DNA of 64,000 nt from Pantoea cypripedii. GTDB lineage: Bacteria > Pseudomonadota > Gammaproteobacteria > Enterobacterales > Enterobacteriaceae. Positions 1-9,600 of the stretch are shown one piece after another. Within the stretch, counting starts at the first letter, position 1. The number at the start of each line of letters is the position of its first letter. Location of the stretch: contig NZ_CP024770.1 of assembly GCF_011395035.1 (NCBI RefSeq), forward strand, positions 124,001 to 188,000, written 5' to 3'. Made by a program: the position numbers and the translations under genes. The notes beneath the pieces were generated by a model. The model did not search any database, was not told where the DNA came from, and saw nothing but the letters and a program-made list of their open reading frames with translations.

Positions 1-265
1 ATCTGTCCCATTGTGGTTTTCTGGCCAGCAGTTTATCCAGCGCCGGATTAGTTGTTACCGGGGCATCAAGCATGTCGATAAACTCAGCATATTGTTCATC
101 GTTAAGATTAAACACGCGGTGATCAAGAATAACGTTTTCCGCTGCGTGACAGGCCATTTCCAGAATGAAGTCGGTTCGTGATTTATGAAGCAGTTCAGCA
201 GCGGCATCGATTAACGCCCGCTGAGATTCTTTAGCCCGAATATTGAGCTGAACATCAGATTTCAT
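1..265 (-). CDS. tacA: DUF1778 (TacA-like) antitoxin, cut at the left window edge
   Basis: An open frame runs from an ATG at 265 to base 1, about 88 codons. The N-terminus (MKSDVQLNIRAKESQRALID) is the ribbon-helix-helix DNA-binding part of DUF1778 antitoxins. The C-terminal stretch, with HRVFNLNDEQYAEFIDMLDAP and then LARKPQW, is the segment that wraps the partner acetyltransferase toxin in known TacAT pairs. The family ends just after the KPQW motif, so only a few bases are missing. The GNAT toxin gene (tacT) would lie to the left of the window and cannot be confirmed. The dyad at 279-332 directly upstream is the likely autoregulatory operator. Confidence 0.85.
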   Translation of the reverse strand, partial: MKSDVQLNIRAKESQRALIDAAAELLHKSRTDFILEMACHAAENVILDHRVFNLNDEQYAEFIDMLDAPVTTNPALDKLLARKPQWDR

Positions 266-278
266 AGGGTTTCCTTTT

Positions 279-332
279 GTATAGCAATTGCTTTACAAAC
301 ATCATACTCGCCTTGTAAAGCAATTGCTATAC
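279..332. promoter_or_regulatory. Operator dyad upstream of the tacA-like antitoxin
   Basis: A perfect 20-bp inverted repeat has arms at 279-298 and 313-332, separated by 14 bp. Each arm contains the self-complementary core AGCAATTGCT. It lies 14 bp upstream of the antitoxin start. Paired palindromes at this position are typical of autoregulated ribbon-helix-helix toxin-antitoxin operons. The role as operator is inferred; the repeat itself is seen directly. Confidence 0.7.
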
Positions 333-442
333 ACCGAACCATGTTCATATTTATGCCAGCACCGGATACTGATCGCACAAGAATCAACATCACGCCTGGT
401 AATGACGTTAGCATAGAGAGACTTATCATCAGGAAAAAAACC

Positions 443-1246
443 ATGAACCACCCAGATAATCTTGCGTTATTCGCCCGCGCGGCCCATCTCTCCGGCCCCT
501 TTTTGCCGGACCTGGAGACGTTGCAGGTTCTGCACCGTGCCTGGCCGCAGACCATTCCGTTTGAAAATATTGATGCGCTGCTGAGTCGCCCGGTGAGTAT
601 CGAGGTGGCGGATATCGCGGAAAAAATGTTGATTAAGCGCCGTGGCGGCTACTGCTTTGAACACAATCTCCTTTTCAGACAGATTTTGCAGCAGGTGGGT
701 TTTGCCGTGACGCCACATCTGGCGCGGGTGGTCTGGGGGCTGGAGCAGCCGGAAGTCCGGCCACAGACCCATATGTTGCTGCTCGTCACGCTGAACGGTG
801 ATAAATACCTTGCCGATGTCGGATTTGGCGGCGTCAGCCTGACTGCACCGCTGCGGCTGGAAGAGGGCGAGCAACAGGGGATGTTGCTGGAGCGGACTGG
901 TGACCAGTGGCTGCTTTCGCTGGGCGATGACGCTGGTAAAAAACTGATGTACGTGTTCGACGAACGCCCATGTGAGTTACCCGATATCCTGGTTGCCAGC
1001 CATTTTGTCGCGACGCATGAAAGCTCGCTATTTCGCCATAACCTGGTGATGGCCGGACTGCGTAACGGTGAGCAGTACAATCTGTTCAATCAGCATCTCA
1101 CTATCCACGGACGTGAGAAGACCGAACAGCAGACGCAGACATTTGAGGAATTTGCGCGTGTTGTCAGCCAGTTTTTTAGTCGCCCGGATGTGGTGGGTCA
1201 TGAAGACATGCAGGCCATTTTCGCCAAAGTGGGTTTAGCTCAGTAG
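443..1246 (+). CDS. Arylamine N-acetyltransferase (NAT family)
   Basis: 267 residues, the normal NAT length. The family transfers acetyl from acetyl-CoA to arylamines, hydrazines and N-hydroxyarylamines in the cytoplasm. The Cys-His-Asp triad is visible: Cys71 in RRGGYCFEHN, His110 in PQTHMLLL and Asp125 in LADVGFGG. The frame is open from 341, but the ATG at 443 gives the family N-terminus (MNHPDNLALF). Its 3' end overlaps the convergent DUF1345 gene by 12 bp. It is monocistronic as far as can be seen. Its physiological substrate is unknown. Confidence 0.9.
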   Translation: MNHPDNLALFARAAHLSGPFLPDLETLQVLHRAWPQTIPFENIDALLSRPVSIEVADIAEKMLIKRRGGYCFEHNLLFRQILQQVGFAVTPHLARVVWGLEQPEVRPQTHMLLLVTLNGDKYLADVGFGGVSLTAPLRLEEGEQQGMLLERTGDQWLLSLGDDAGKKLMYVFDERPCELPDILVASHFVATHESSLFRHNLVMAGLRNGEQYNLFNQHLTIHGREKTEQQTQTFEEFARVVSQFFSRPDVVGHEDMQAIFAKVGLAQ

Positions 1247-1894
1247 CCCGGCCCCGACATTCACCGATAACCCCAGAATCGCCAGATTGAAAACAAACGA
1301 AACCACCGACTGGAGCAACGCGATTTGTCGTATGTCGGTGGTTCCGGTCGCCACATCGGCGGTTTGTGCCGCCACGGCGATAGTGAAGGAGAAATAGAGG
1401 AAATCCCAGTAACCCGGTTCCTGTGGCTTTTCCGGGAAGATCATCGGCGTGACGTCTTTACTGCGGCGCAGGTAGTGATGATGAGCGTAATGCATAGCAA
1501 AGGCGGTGGGCAGCAAGGCCCAGGAGACCACCAGCGTGGCGCCAGTCAGCAGCAGATGCATCAGCCGGGGTGTCCCGGAGAGATGTTTGAGCGAGGGCAG
1601 TTCAAGCAGGATCGCCAGAATACTGACCATGCATCCGAGAATCACCAATCCCAGCACCAGCCCCGCGCTTTCATCCTGCATTCTGGCGATATGCGGAATA
1701 TCTTCTACCCCGGTGCGTAACATGCGCAACCACATAAAAAACAGATAGAGCCATGCCAGCACATTCCAGCTAATCAGCAGCCGCTGCAGATAGCCTGATT
1801 GGGCGGGAAGGGCAAAAAAGCACACCACGCCAGCAAGGATAGCCATCAGCAAACGCGAGCGGGCGTGATAATAAGTTCTGAAAGAAAAAGTCAT
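1235..1894 (-). CDS. DUF1345 family integral membrane protein
   Basis: 219 residues with about five hydrophobic segments (roughly 15-30, 38-55, 75-100, 115-135 and 190-215). The stretch YWDFLYFSFTIAVAAQTADV near residue 165 is characteristic of DUF1345. It resembles the pore-helix region of ion channels, but no function is established for the family. The ATG at 1894 has no strong ribosome-binding site. The gene is convergent with the NAT gene and overlaps its end. Confidence 0.8.
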   Translation of the reverse strand: MTFSFRTYYHARSRLLMAILAGVVCFFALPAQSGYLQRLLISWNVLAWLYLFFMWLRMLRTGVEDIPHIARMQDESAGLVLGLVILGCMVSILAILLELPSLKHLSGTPRLMHLLLTGATLVVSWALLPTAFAMHYAHHHYLRRSKDVTPMIFPEKPQEPGYWDFLYFSFTIAVAAQTADVATGTTDIRQIALLQSVVSFVFNLAILGLSVNVGAGLLS

Positions 1895-1974
1895 GATGTG
1901 AGTGACTTAGCGGTGGAACGATAGAATAACTGTAGACGCCAGCGGCAGTTTCCTCCTCCCGCTGCGTGACATCA

Positions 1975-3624
1975 TCATTTCCCGGCCTGTAACGCTGCCA
2001 GGCTTTGCTCCAGCAACTCCTCACCCCTTGCCAGCTGGCGGATATATTGCGTCTCCAGCATCAGCCAGTAGCGGTCACTACAGGTCTCACGTCGGTGACC
2101 ACACAACAGCTGCATCCCCGGAAAGGCCCCGCCGTGATAACTCAGGTCCGGATGGTAATCATCGCTGGCGCGGTAACGCAACCGATGCCAGAGGGCAATG
2201 GCGGTATGCAGGCTCCCTGGGTGATGGGGTGAGGCACATTCCTGTTGCAAAGCATCGAACCATCTTGCCCAGGATTGCAGGGAAAACGCCGGATCGACCG
2301 CACTTTGCAACTGCGCCAGCGCATCGCTCATCTGTTGCAGATAATGTTGCGGGTCCAGCGGTAGCGCATCCTCATTAAGCAGCTGCTGCAACCAGTGGTA
2401 ATGAATCTGTGCATCACGCAGCAACAGGTCTTCATCCACTTTATCCTGTGTATCTTCTTCCGTATGCCACCACCAGCCACCACCGCTGCCAGGGGACAGG
2501 GTGGTGCGCACCTGCGGGGTTTCGCGCAAGGCGAAGTGCAGCGGGATGCTGACTCCCCAGAAAGATTGATCGGCCCCTTTGCCGAGCGGCGTAATGCGCT
2601 CAGCCGCTTTTCCGGTCACGGCATACACCGCCTGATTCAGCCATGCGGGCGATTCGGCACCGCTGGCATTGATCACCAGTTCAACGCCATCGACACAACC
2701 CGGCGAATCAACATTGATATGCGCCACGGCATGACGCAGCAGTTCGGTGCGATGGCTATCGGCATACCATGCCGAGCCGCCATAACGTGCATTCGAATGC
2801 CCCGGCCACCAGGCAATGCGCAGACCGCGCTTTAGCGGCTGCGGATAGCGGGAAAACGCCAAAGCCATCGCCAGACATAACGCATTACCCGTAGCATTGT
2901 CGGTGAGGCCCTGGTGCCATGAGTCGTAGTGTGACGAGAGCAACACAAACTCATCGCTTTCACCGGGAATGTCCACCACTGGCAGTGAACAGCGTGCAAC
3001 ATGCTCACGCACTTCCGTGGTGATCCTCGCCCGCAGCGGCTGCTGCTGTAACAGGCCCAGCAGCATCTGCCCTTGATGCTGATTGATGGAGATGACCGGG
3101 AGGGTGGGATAACGCACCGCATCATCCGGCACCGGTGAACCCCAGATCGGCCCGACGGTCTCCTCATGCAGCGCGGTTTCCGCGGATCCCCAGATATGAA
3201 TCAGTCCCGCTGCGCCCGCCTGCATCAGCCGCTGCACATAATCTTCAAAGCCCTGGTCGGCCACCACCAGTTTGCCGCGTACTGATGCGGCCCAGGTGGC
3301 AGCCGCCGCATCGGTGACAAATGACATCGACTGGCGATCATAGAACAGCTCTGCTTCGCAGCCCTGCGGGCAGCTGGCAGAGAAAGAGCGGGTTTTGGCC
3401 TGAAACTGCATGGCAGGAAAGGCCGGCAGGCTCAGGCTGGCGGAGAGAGGATCGCTCAGCAACAGCGTACAGCTTTCACGCGTGAAGGGGATACCGTGCA
3501 GCTTCAGCAGCGAGCACAGTACCTCTGCACTTTGCTCGGCATCTTCACTGCCGGAAAGTCGGTGCAGATCGGCAAATGCATCCAGCAATTGCCGCATGAT
3601 GGTCTGCCACTCACTGGGCTGCAT
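1975..3624 (-). CDS. M28-family metallopeptidase with PA-like domain
   Basis: 549 residues. A protease-associated-type region (about 110-200) precedes an M28 zinc aminopeptidase domain. The metal ligands His232/Asp234 (SSHYDSWHQG) and Asp242 (TDNATGN) are present, as are Asp306 (HINVDSPG) and a late His in WWWHTEEDT. The usual catalytic Glu-Glu pair is replaced by WWPGHSNARYGGSAWYAD around 272-289, a variant I recall from other proteobacterial M28 proteins. No signal peptide is seen, so it is probably cytoplasmic. It is the last gene of a three-gene operon and overlaps the binding-protein gene by 14 bp. This suggests it acts on a peptide or an N-acyl/amide amino acid taken up by the cell. Confidence 0.8.
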   Translation of the reverse strand: MQPSEWQTIMRQLLDAFADLHRLSGSEDAEQSAEVLCSLLKLHGIPFTRESCTLLLSDPLSASLSLPAFPAMQFQAKTRSFSASCPQGCEAELFYDRQSMSFVTDAAAATWAASVRGKLVVADQGFEDYVQRLMQAGAAGLIHIWGSAETALHEETVGPIWGSPVPDDAVRYPTLPVISINQHQGQMLLGLLQQQPLRARITTEVREHVARCSLPVVDIPGESDEFVLLSSHYDSWHQGLTDNATGNALCLAMALAFSRYPQPLKRGLRIAWWPGHSNARYGGSAWYADSHRTELLRHAVAHINVDSPGCVDGVELVINASGAESPAWLNQAVYAVTGKAAERITPLGKGADQSFWGVSIPLHFALRETPQVRTTLSPGSGGGWWWHTEEDTQDKVDEDLLLRDAQIHYHWLQQLLNEDALPLDPQHYLQQMSDALAQLQSAVDPAFSLQSWARWFDALQQECASPHHPGSLHTAIALWHRLRYRASDDYHPDLSYHGGAFPGMQLLCGHRRETCSDRYWLMLETQYIRQLARGEELLEQSLAALQAGK

Positions 3625-4414
3625 TCACTGGCTCCGTGCGCGTGACTTTCATCTCCAGATCGCCGAAGTAATGCTGTTTCACTTTTTCCCAGGTGCCATC
3701 GGCCATCACTTTAGCCAGCCCGGCGTTGAGGAGTTTCTGTATCTTTTCATCACCTTTGCGTACACCGTAAGCCGAGCCAATGCTGAACAGCAGGTCATCA
3801 CGCACTTCCGGGCCGATCAGCGCAAAGTCTTTGCCTTCCGGTTTGTTGAGGAAGCCGTAGGTGACCGCCACACCGGGGCTGAGCGCACCATCGAGACGCC
3901 CTGCGGCCAGATCCTGATAGATCACATCCTGATCGGGGTACATCACGATATCCACCCCTTTAGGTGCCCAGTATTTATTGGCGTACATCTCCTGGATTGA
4001 GCCCTGTTGTACAGCGATGCGCTTGCCCTGCAACGAGGTGGCATCGGGTTGCAAGTTACTGCCTTTATGCGCGACCAGTTTGGTGGGGATATGGTAGATA
4101 AAATCGCTGAAATCAATCGATTTCTGACGTTTCGCTGTGGCTCCCAGGGGGGAGATAAAATCCACTTTGCGCGCCATCAATGATGGAATCTCGGCATCAA
4201 AACTGCTCACCACATACTCACACTTCACCTGTACCGCTTTACATACCGCGTTGGTGATATCGATTTCAAAACCGGTCGGAGTACCTGATGCATCACGATA
4301 CTGGAACGGGGGATAGCTCAGGTCCGCGCCGACGCGCAGCGTTTCACCGGCCGACCATGCCTGCGCACTCAGCGCCATCGTCATCAGCGTTAACAGGGTT
4401 ACAGCAGACTTCAT
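3611..4414 (-). CDS. Periplasmic amino-acid-binding protein (SBP_bac_3 family)
   Basis: 267 residues. A Sec signal peptide (MKSAVTLLTLMTMALSAQAWSA) is followed by the HisJ/ArgT-type fold: LRVGADLSYPPFQYRD at the start of the mature protein and GFEIDITNAVCKAV next. It should deliver a polar or cationic amino acid to an ABC permease. No permease or ATPase gene is adjacent, so it must use a transporter encoded elsewhere. It lies between two hydrolase genes, overlapping both by a few bases, which marks a single transcript. Confidence 0.88.
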   Translation of the reverse strand: MKSAVTLLTLMTMALSAQAWSAGETLRVGADLSYPPFQYRDASGTPTGFEIDITNAVCKAVQVKCEYVVSSFDAEIPSLMARKVDFISPLGATAKRQKSIDFSDFIYHIPTKLVAHKGSNLQPDATSLQGKRIAVQQGSIQEMYANKYWAPKGVDIVMYPDQDVIYQDLAAGRLDGALSPGVAVTYGFLNKPEGKDFALIGPEVRDDLLFSIGSAYGVRKGDEKIQKLLNAGLAKVMADGTWEKVKQHYFGDLEMKVTRTEPVNAAQ

Positions 4415-5601
4415 TGGGATTCTCCAGCAGGATAGTGAACAGAACGCCAGGCGGTGAATTCATCACGAACCGCCTGCAAGGCCGCAGGGTCGAGCAAATC
4501 GAGTGCCGTCATCGCCATGGCTTTGGCGGCATTCAGCATGGCTTCCATGCCCGCATCCGAACCGGCTGCGGCTGCAAATTCCGGCGTATGTGGCACCACA
4601 TCGCCAATACGCAGGTAAGGGTGGATGGCGGCGGTGATCTGGCTGACATTGCCGATATCCGATGAACCCACGCCGCCACGCTCCGGTGGCGCTTCGGCAG
4701 TCAGTCCCAGCTGTTCCAGGTTGCGCTGGAATAGCCCGGCCAGCGCCAGATTGTTATTGCGTTCGGCATAGGTCAGCCCTTCTTCAATTTCCAGCCGTGC
4801 TCCGCTCATCGCTGCCGCCGCTTCGGCCGCCGCAAACACTTTCTGCCGGACAATGTGCAGACCACTCATGGTGGCAGCGCGCAGCAGAAATTTCGCTTCC
4901 GCATAGGCCGGGACGATATTAGTTGCGCTGCCGCCGTGGGTGATGATGCCGTGCACACGGACATCGTCGGTAAAGAACTGACGCAGTGCGTTCACCCCAA
5001 CGAAGGTCTGAATCACCCCATCCAGCGCACTGATACCCAGATGCGGAGCCGAGGCGGCATGTGCCGCTTTACCATAAAACTTAAACACCGCATCCACGCA
5101 GGCCAGCGCGCCGCGCGTCACCATGTTTTTCTCGCGGGGGTGGAACATCATCACGGCGTCTGCTCTGTCAAACAACCTGGCATTGGCCATGATGATTTTG
5201 CCGCCGCCTTCTTCTTCGGCCGGGGTGCCCATCACTTCCAGGCTGCCGTGGGTCAGCGTACCGCTGTTCACCAGCGCCAGCGCGGCGGCTACCGAGGCAC
5301 TGCCGATCAGGTTATGGCCACAGGCGTGGCCCAGTTCGGCCAGGGCGTCATATTCCGCCAGCAGCACCAGGCGGGGGCCGGGATGACCGGTGTCGTAACG
5401 AGCACAAAAGGCAGTGTCCAGTCCGGCCAGCGGTTGCGTCAGTGCAAAGCCAGCGGCCGCCAGCGGTGCCTGAAGCCGTTGTGCCGCACGATGTTCCTGG
5501 AAACTTAGCTCCGGATCGCCGTGAATCTCACGCGCCAGCGCGCTCATCGCATCGCGAATCGCTTCTACAGCATAAATAATTTTTTGCTTTTGCTCGGTCA
5601 T
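4411..5601 (-). CDS. M20D-family amidohydrolase/peptidase
   Basis: 396 residues, typical for the AbgB/HipO-like M20D group that cleaves N-acyl or aminoacyl amides. Metal-site motifs are visible: GHACGHN (91-97, with the bridging Cys94) and the acidic EEE at 129-131. The SAPHLGISALDG region belongs to the dimerisation domain. It is the first gene of the operon with the binding protein and the M28 peptidase, and is divergent from the LysR gene. Substrate not predictable beyond an amide-linked amino acid or dipeptide. Confidence 0.87.
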   Translation of the reverse strand: MTEQKQKIIYAVEAIRDAMSALAREIHGDPELSFQEHRAAQRLQAPLAAAGFALTQPLAGLDTAFCARYDTGHPGPRLVLLAEYDALAELGHACGHNLIGSASVAAALALVNSGTLTHGSLEVMGTPAEEEGGGKIIMANARLFDRADAVMMFHPREKNMVTRGALACVDAVFKFYGKAAHAASAPHLGISALDGVIQTFVGVNALRQFFTDDVRVHGIITHGGSATNIVPAYAEAKFLLRAATMSGLHIVRQKVFAAAEAAAAMSGARLEIEEGLTYAERNNNLALAGLFQRNLEQLGLTAEAPPERGGVGSSDIGNVSQITAAIHPYLRIGDVVPHTPEFAAAAGSDAGMEAMLNAAKAMAMTALDLLDPAALQAVRDEFTAWRSVHYPAGESQ

Positions 5602-5689
5602 GGTGCAGTGCAGACTCCATAGGTGCCAAATTGGTGCATCTAATTTATTGAATTAAATCCTGTTATTCAGATATACCCCGCTTTGTCAT

Positions 5690-5709
5690 AAAAGCCCAAT
5701 TGAGCTTTT
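5690..5709. promoter_or_regulatory. Near-perfect dyad in the LysR/M20 intergenic region
   Basis: The 20-bp dyad AAAAGCCCAATTGAGCTTTT (centre CAATTG, one mismatched pair) lies between the divergent M20 operon and the LysR gene. Its place fits a LysR-type operator controlling both directions, but the T-N11-A rule was not tested beyond inspection. Confidence 0.4.
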
Positions 5710-5771
5710 TTATTACTTGCGTCATCAAGACAAAAATTATTTTATGGATGAGTGAAAACAGGAAAGCAGAG

Positions 5772-6626
5772 ATGAACGAAAAAGACTGGCTGATCATTTT
5801 TACCGTCTGGCAGCACCAGAACATCACGCGTGCGGCGCAGCAGCTGTATACCTCACAACCCGCACTGAGTTATCGGCTGAAGCAGATTGAGCGCAAACTT
5901 AATGTGCAATTGTTCGAGGAGAGCGGTCGCAGCCTGATTTTCAGCGCCCAGGGGCGTTATCTGGCGCAGCACGCCGGTAAGATGTTGCAGGAATCGCAAC
6001 AGCTGCGGCAGACCCTGCACAGCCTCAGCCAGCCACGCCAGGGGGAATTGCGCCTTGGCGTCACCAGCAACTTTGCTGCCTATCGTTTGCCCGAAATTCT
6101 GGCGCGCTTCAGCGAGCAGCACAGCGGTATCCGCGTCAATCTGGTCAGTGGTTTAAGTGAAGAGATGTATCAAAAATTACAGCGTGATGAAGTGCATGCC
6201 GCGCTGGTGAAAGATGATTATCACTGGCGTGATGGTAAGCGGCTGGTGGACATCGATGATTACTGGCTGGTCAGCCAGCAGCCACTCGACCTGCGATTAT
6301 TGCCGCAGCTGCCGCAGATACGTATCAATCATGGCGGCCATATCACTCATCTGATTGAGCGCTGGTGGAACGCCAATTTCACCCTGGCACCGCGCGTGGC
6401 GATGCAGGTGGATAAGCTGGAGGTCTGTCTGGCGATGGTGGAGCGCGGCCTCGGTTATGCCATTGTATCGAGCTACCAGCCCCTGTCAGAACGGCTGTGG
6501 TGCCAGCCGTTGCAGGTGGCGGGGGAGACGCTGAAAAGCCGCACCTGGCTGCTGTATCAGCACGCCAGTCACGATGCCTCGGTGATCATGCCTTTCGTCG
6601 AGATGTTTGCTGATTTAAACCTCTGA
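5772..6626 (+). CDS. LysR-family transcriptional regulator
   Basis: 284 residues from the ATG at 5772 (preceded by GGAAAG), which gives the usual LysR N-terminus (MNEKDWLIIF). The winged helix-turn-helix lies at about 5-65 (NITRAAQQLYTSQPALSYRLKQIE). The effector-binding domain follows from about residue 90 (GELRLGVTSNFAAYRLP). It is divergent from the M20-binding protein-M28 operon, the usual place for its regulator. It ends 5 bp from the convergent end of the giant nuclease-NTPase gene. Confidence 0.9.
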   Translation: MNEKDWLIIFTVWQHQNITRAAQQLYTSQPALSYRLKQIERKLNVQLFEESGRSLIFSAQGRYLAQHAGKMLQESQQLRQTLHSLSQPRQGELRLGVTSNFAAYRLPEILARFSEQHSGIRVNLVSGLSEEMYQKLQRDEVHAALVKDDYHWRDGKRLVDIDDYWLVSQQPLDLRLLPQLPQIRINHGGHITHLIERWWNANFTLAPRVAMQVDKLEVCLAMVERGLGYAIVSSYQPLSERLWCQPLQVAGETLKSRTWLLYQHASHDASVIMPFVEMFADLNL

Positions 6627-6631
6627 AGCCC

Positions 6632-9600
6632 TCAGAGGTTGCCAATCTTACCGGTCAGCTCCAGCCCGATGGGATGCTGATGGTCTGCCAGCCATTGCAG
6701 CAGTGACATAAAATCCGCCTTGTAGCCATCATTGCTGCAAATATCATCTTCGGATGCTCGCCAGACTTGCTGAAGTAAGCTGGCAAGACGGTCTTTTGCA
6801 TCTTCCTGGTCTTGCCTGTGCCAGACGGCATCTGCTGCTTCCGGCAGCTGAAGCAAAAGATGTAATCCCTCAATCCGCAAGGCTTCAGCCGCCGGGGTCC
6901 CCAGCCAGCGAGCTACCGTAGTGAGATATGTCACATCAGCTTTGTCAGCCTCGCAGTGCCCGCGAATATTGTTCCATACCAGCGGTGCGAAGTCGGCGCA
7001 GTCACGCGTCCAGCAATCAAGCAGTGAACCTTTTATTCCGCTTAACGATTGCCAGATATCATGATGGCTTCCCCATTTTTTATCCTCGGGCAGGACCACA
7101 ACCATGTTGTTGTACCGGTCAATTAACAGCGCAAGTTTATCCCGCGATAATTGGTCAGTGAGACCGTGCCTGTAAAGATCTGACAGAAAATAGTCGCACC
7201 AGGATGCACAGGACAGGGGAAGACTTAACAGTAGCCCCCAGCAGTACTCGGGCTGTTCATCAGGCTTCAGCTGTAAACAGGCTAAAGCTATCTGATTGAT
7301 CAGGTCGATGTCAGCGGATGGCAGATAGGCCGCATCTGACGATCGTTTTTCTGGCAGCGCGTTGATTAAATCAATACGGGATTTAAGCGCGTTAAACAGA
7401 AAGTTGATTCTGTAACGTCGCTCAGCCTTGGGGAGCGCGTCGTCCAGAGAACAGGTGGTTTTGTTAGCATCCCAAATCAGTTCGAAATCCAGACCTCGGT
7501 TGTAACCCGATCGATTAAAATCGTCATCGTAAGCTGCGAGGTAAGCAGAGGTATCCATATCTCGCCAGTCCGCAGTTGGGCATTCCAGCTTGCCTTCGAC
7601 GAACGCGGCAAGAATATCGTGGAACCAGAGATTTACGTTGTCGTCCTCAGCGGTGAAAAAAGCCTCATCGGGTGCGGAAGGTAAATATTGTATCCATCTT
7701 CTGCGTTCAATACGGCTGCGAAGCCATGCTGATTCATAAAACAGCCTGCGCAGCCTAAATATGTCCTGATAAAATTCAGGTCCTAAACGCGTGGCTGCTT
7801 CTGACAATTGCTTAACGGCTTCGTTGTGGAATGAGAATGCCATCCGTGCCACCAGAAGGCGCAGACCTGCATCATCCTGATCCGCTTGCCATAATGCCAT
7901 CGCAGCCTGTGCAGCCGAGACATCCCAGCTCCAGTCAGACCCATTGGTATGGGTGTGAATAGCATTGAGAGGAGGGGGAGAACGAACCAGTTCCAGCAAG
8001 GTATCCCGACACCAGGCCAGCAAAGAGGCATCGGGTTTGCTCTGTTCACCGTAATAGCAGAGGATAACGGCAATCCCTCCCGCCAGGGCATTAGCCGATG
8101 CAGAGATTTCTACGAAATCCGCTGTTTCGACATGATATTCACTGGACATATCCTCTCGCCATAACGGTTCGACAAATGATTTCAGATGTTCAGCAATGAC
8201 TAAAATATCTGATTCATCTAAGTTTCTGATGTTTCTACGTATCGTCTGGCATTGAAATGTGAACCGGGTCAGTTCACCAAAACGCTCAAGTGACCGGTAT
8301 TCTGCGGGCATCTCACGTTGTTTTAGCGCTGCCACTCTTTTCCAGTACACCTGTCCATCGTCCTCTTTTCCCTTTTGGTAATGTGCAGCCGTAAAATAAT
8401 CGATAAGATCGGTATACATCTCCCGTTCTTCCCCCGCGGGCATGTTCTCCACCTTTTTTTGCCATTGCGCTGTTTTGCCATCAAGACAAGCGCGGACTTT
8501 CTCGTTCTCAAGGTATAAAAACAAGGCCAGGGGATGCTGTAGCTTTACATTACGGTGCGGCAGATGATTAAAATCACGCTGATTTTTTATCTGACCCGCG
8601 TTCATATAAATCGAGGGAATATCAAGATGAGCGCGTCCCCGGAACTCGGTGCGTAGCGTCCAGTTAAACAGTTCCGGTAAGGTCAATAACGGCATCAGCG
8701 CATCAGTAAATAACGCCGTGCGCTTTTTACCCACATCAATGAGTATCTGCAAAAAGGGCACTGACTCTGCGCTGTGCCATACCGCGCGCAGGAAAGGCTC
8801 TACGTCTTCATTATTATCCATTTTATCGTAGAGAAATTTTTCCAGCGCCATCAGCGCGGTGGTCATAACGCATTCCGGTGATGGATCACCTAAATAGGCT
8901 GACCAACCCAGGATGCGGCCATTTCCCCACAGTGTTTTACGGACGCCAAACAGTTCGACATCAAGTTTCAGTGAGGTATTGAGACCAAAAAGCGTTGAAT
9001 CAGTGTCTGCGTTATTTTCTCCTGCGCGTCTGCTACACCAGCGATGGGCCAGGGTATTCACCAGACGGCTAATCAACACCAGACCTTCTTCAAAATTGAT
9101 CTCAAGAAACAGGCGGAAGGGGCCATTTCCCCAGTACGGACTGGTGTTCTGATAATCATGTATCAGGTCATATCGCCATTCATCGTTCCTGCCACTGCGC
9201 TGCAGCTTTTCCTGTTCAGAGACATAAAGGCAGGCCAGTACTACTTCCCGGGCAACGGCTGGCCGGGAAACTATCAGCGGTAACAATGACACGCCATCCA
9301 TAACCACGTAACGGAAATCATCATCTACCGGATTACGGGGGCCATCTTCAAGCGCTGTCAACTCCATGGCTTCATCTGAATAAGGTAACAGAAGGGTAAA
9401 TTGCCTGTCGTTACGCAGTGCGGTAGTGCGTTCGGCAAGAAACAGCGCCAGCTGCGCCGTTTTATCCGGCAATTCGTGCGCGGCCGAGAGTGCGACGGTG
9501 AACATGGCGCGTTTGTCAGAGGATGTCAGCTTCCGCTGTTCGATTGCATAACATCCCAGCCGTAATGCCAGCTCACTGATTTCCTGACGCAGCATGCCGC

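Noticed and set aside
649..1089. Minus-strand open frame of 146 codons
   Set aside because: Lies fully within the NAT gene, with Ser/Arg/Pro-rich shadow composition and no family pattern.
4855..5508. Plus-strand open frame of 217 codons
   Set aside because: Antisense to the M20 amidohydrolase; rich in Gln, His and Gly as expected for a shadow of GC-rich coding DNA.
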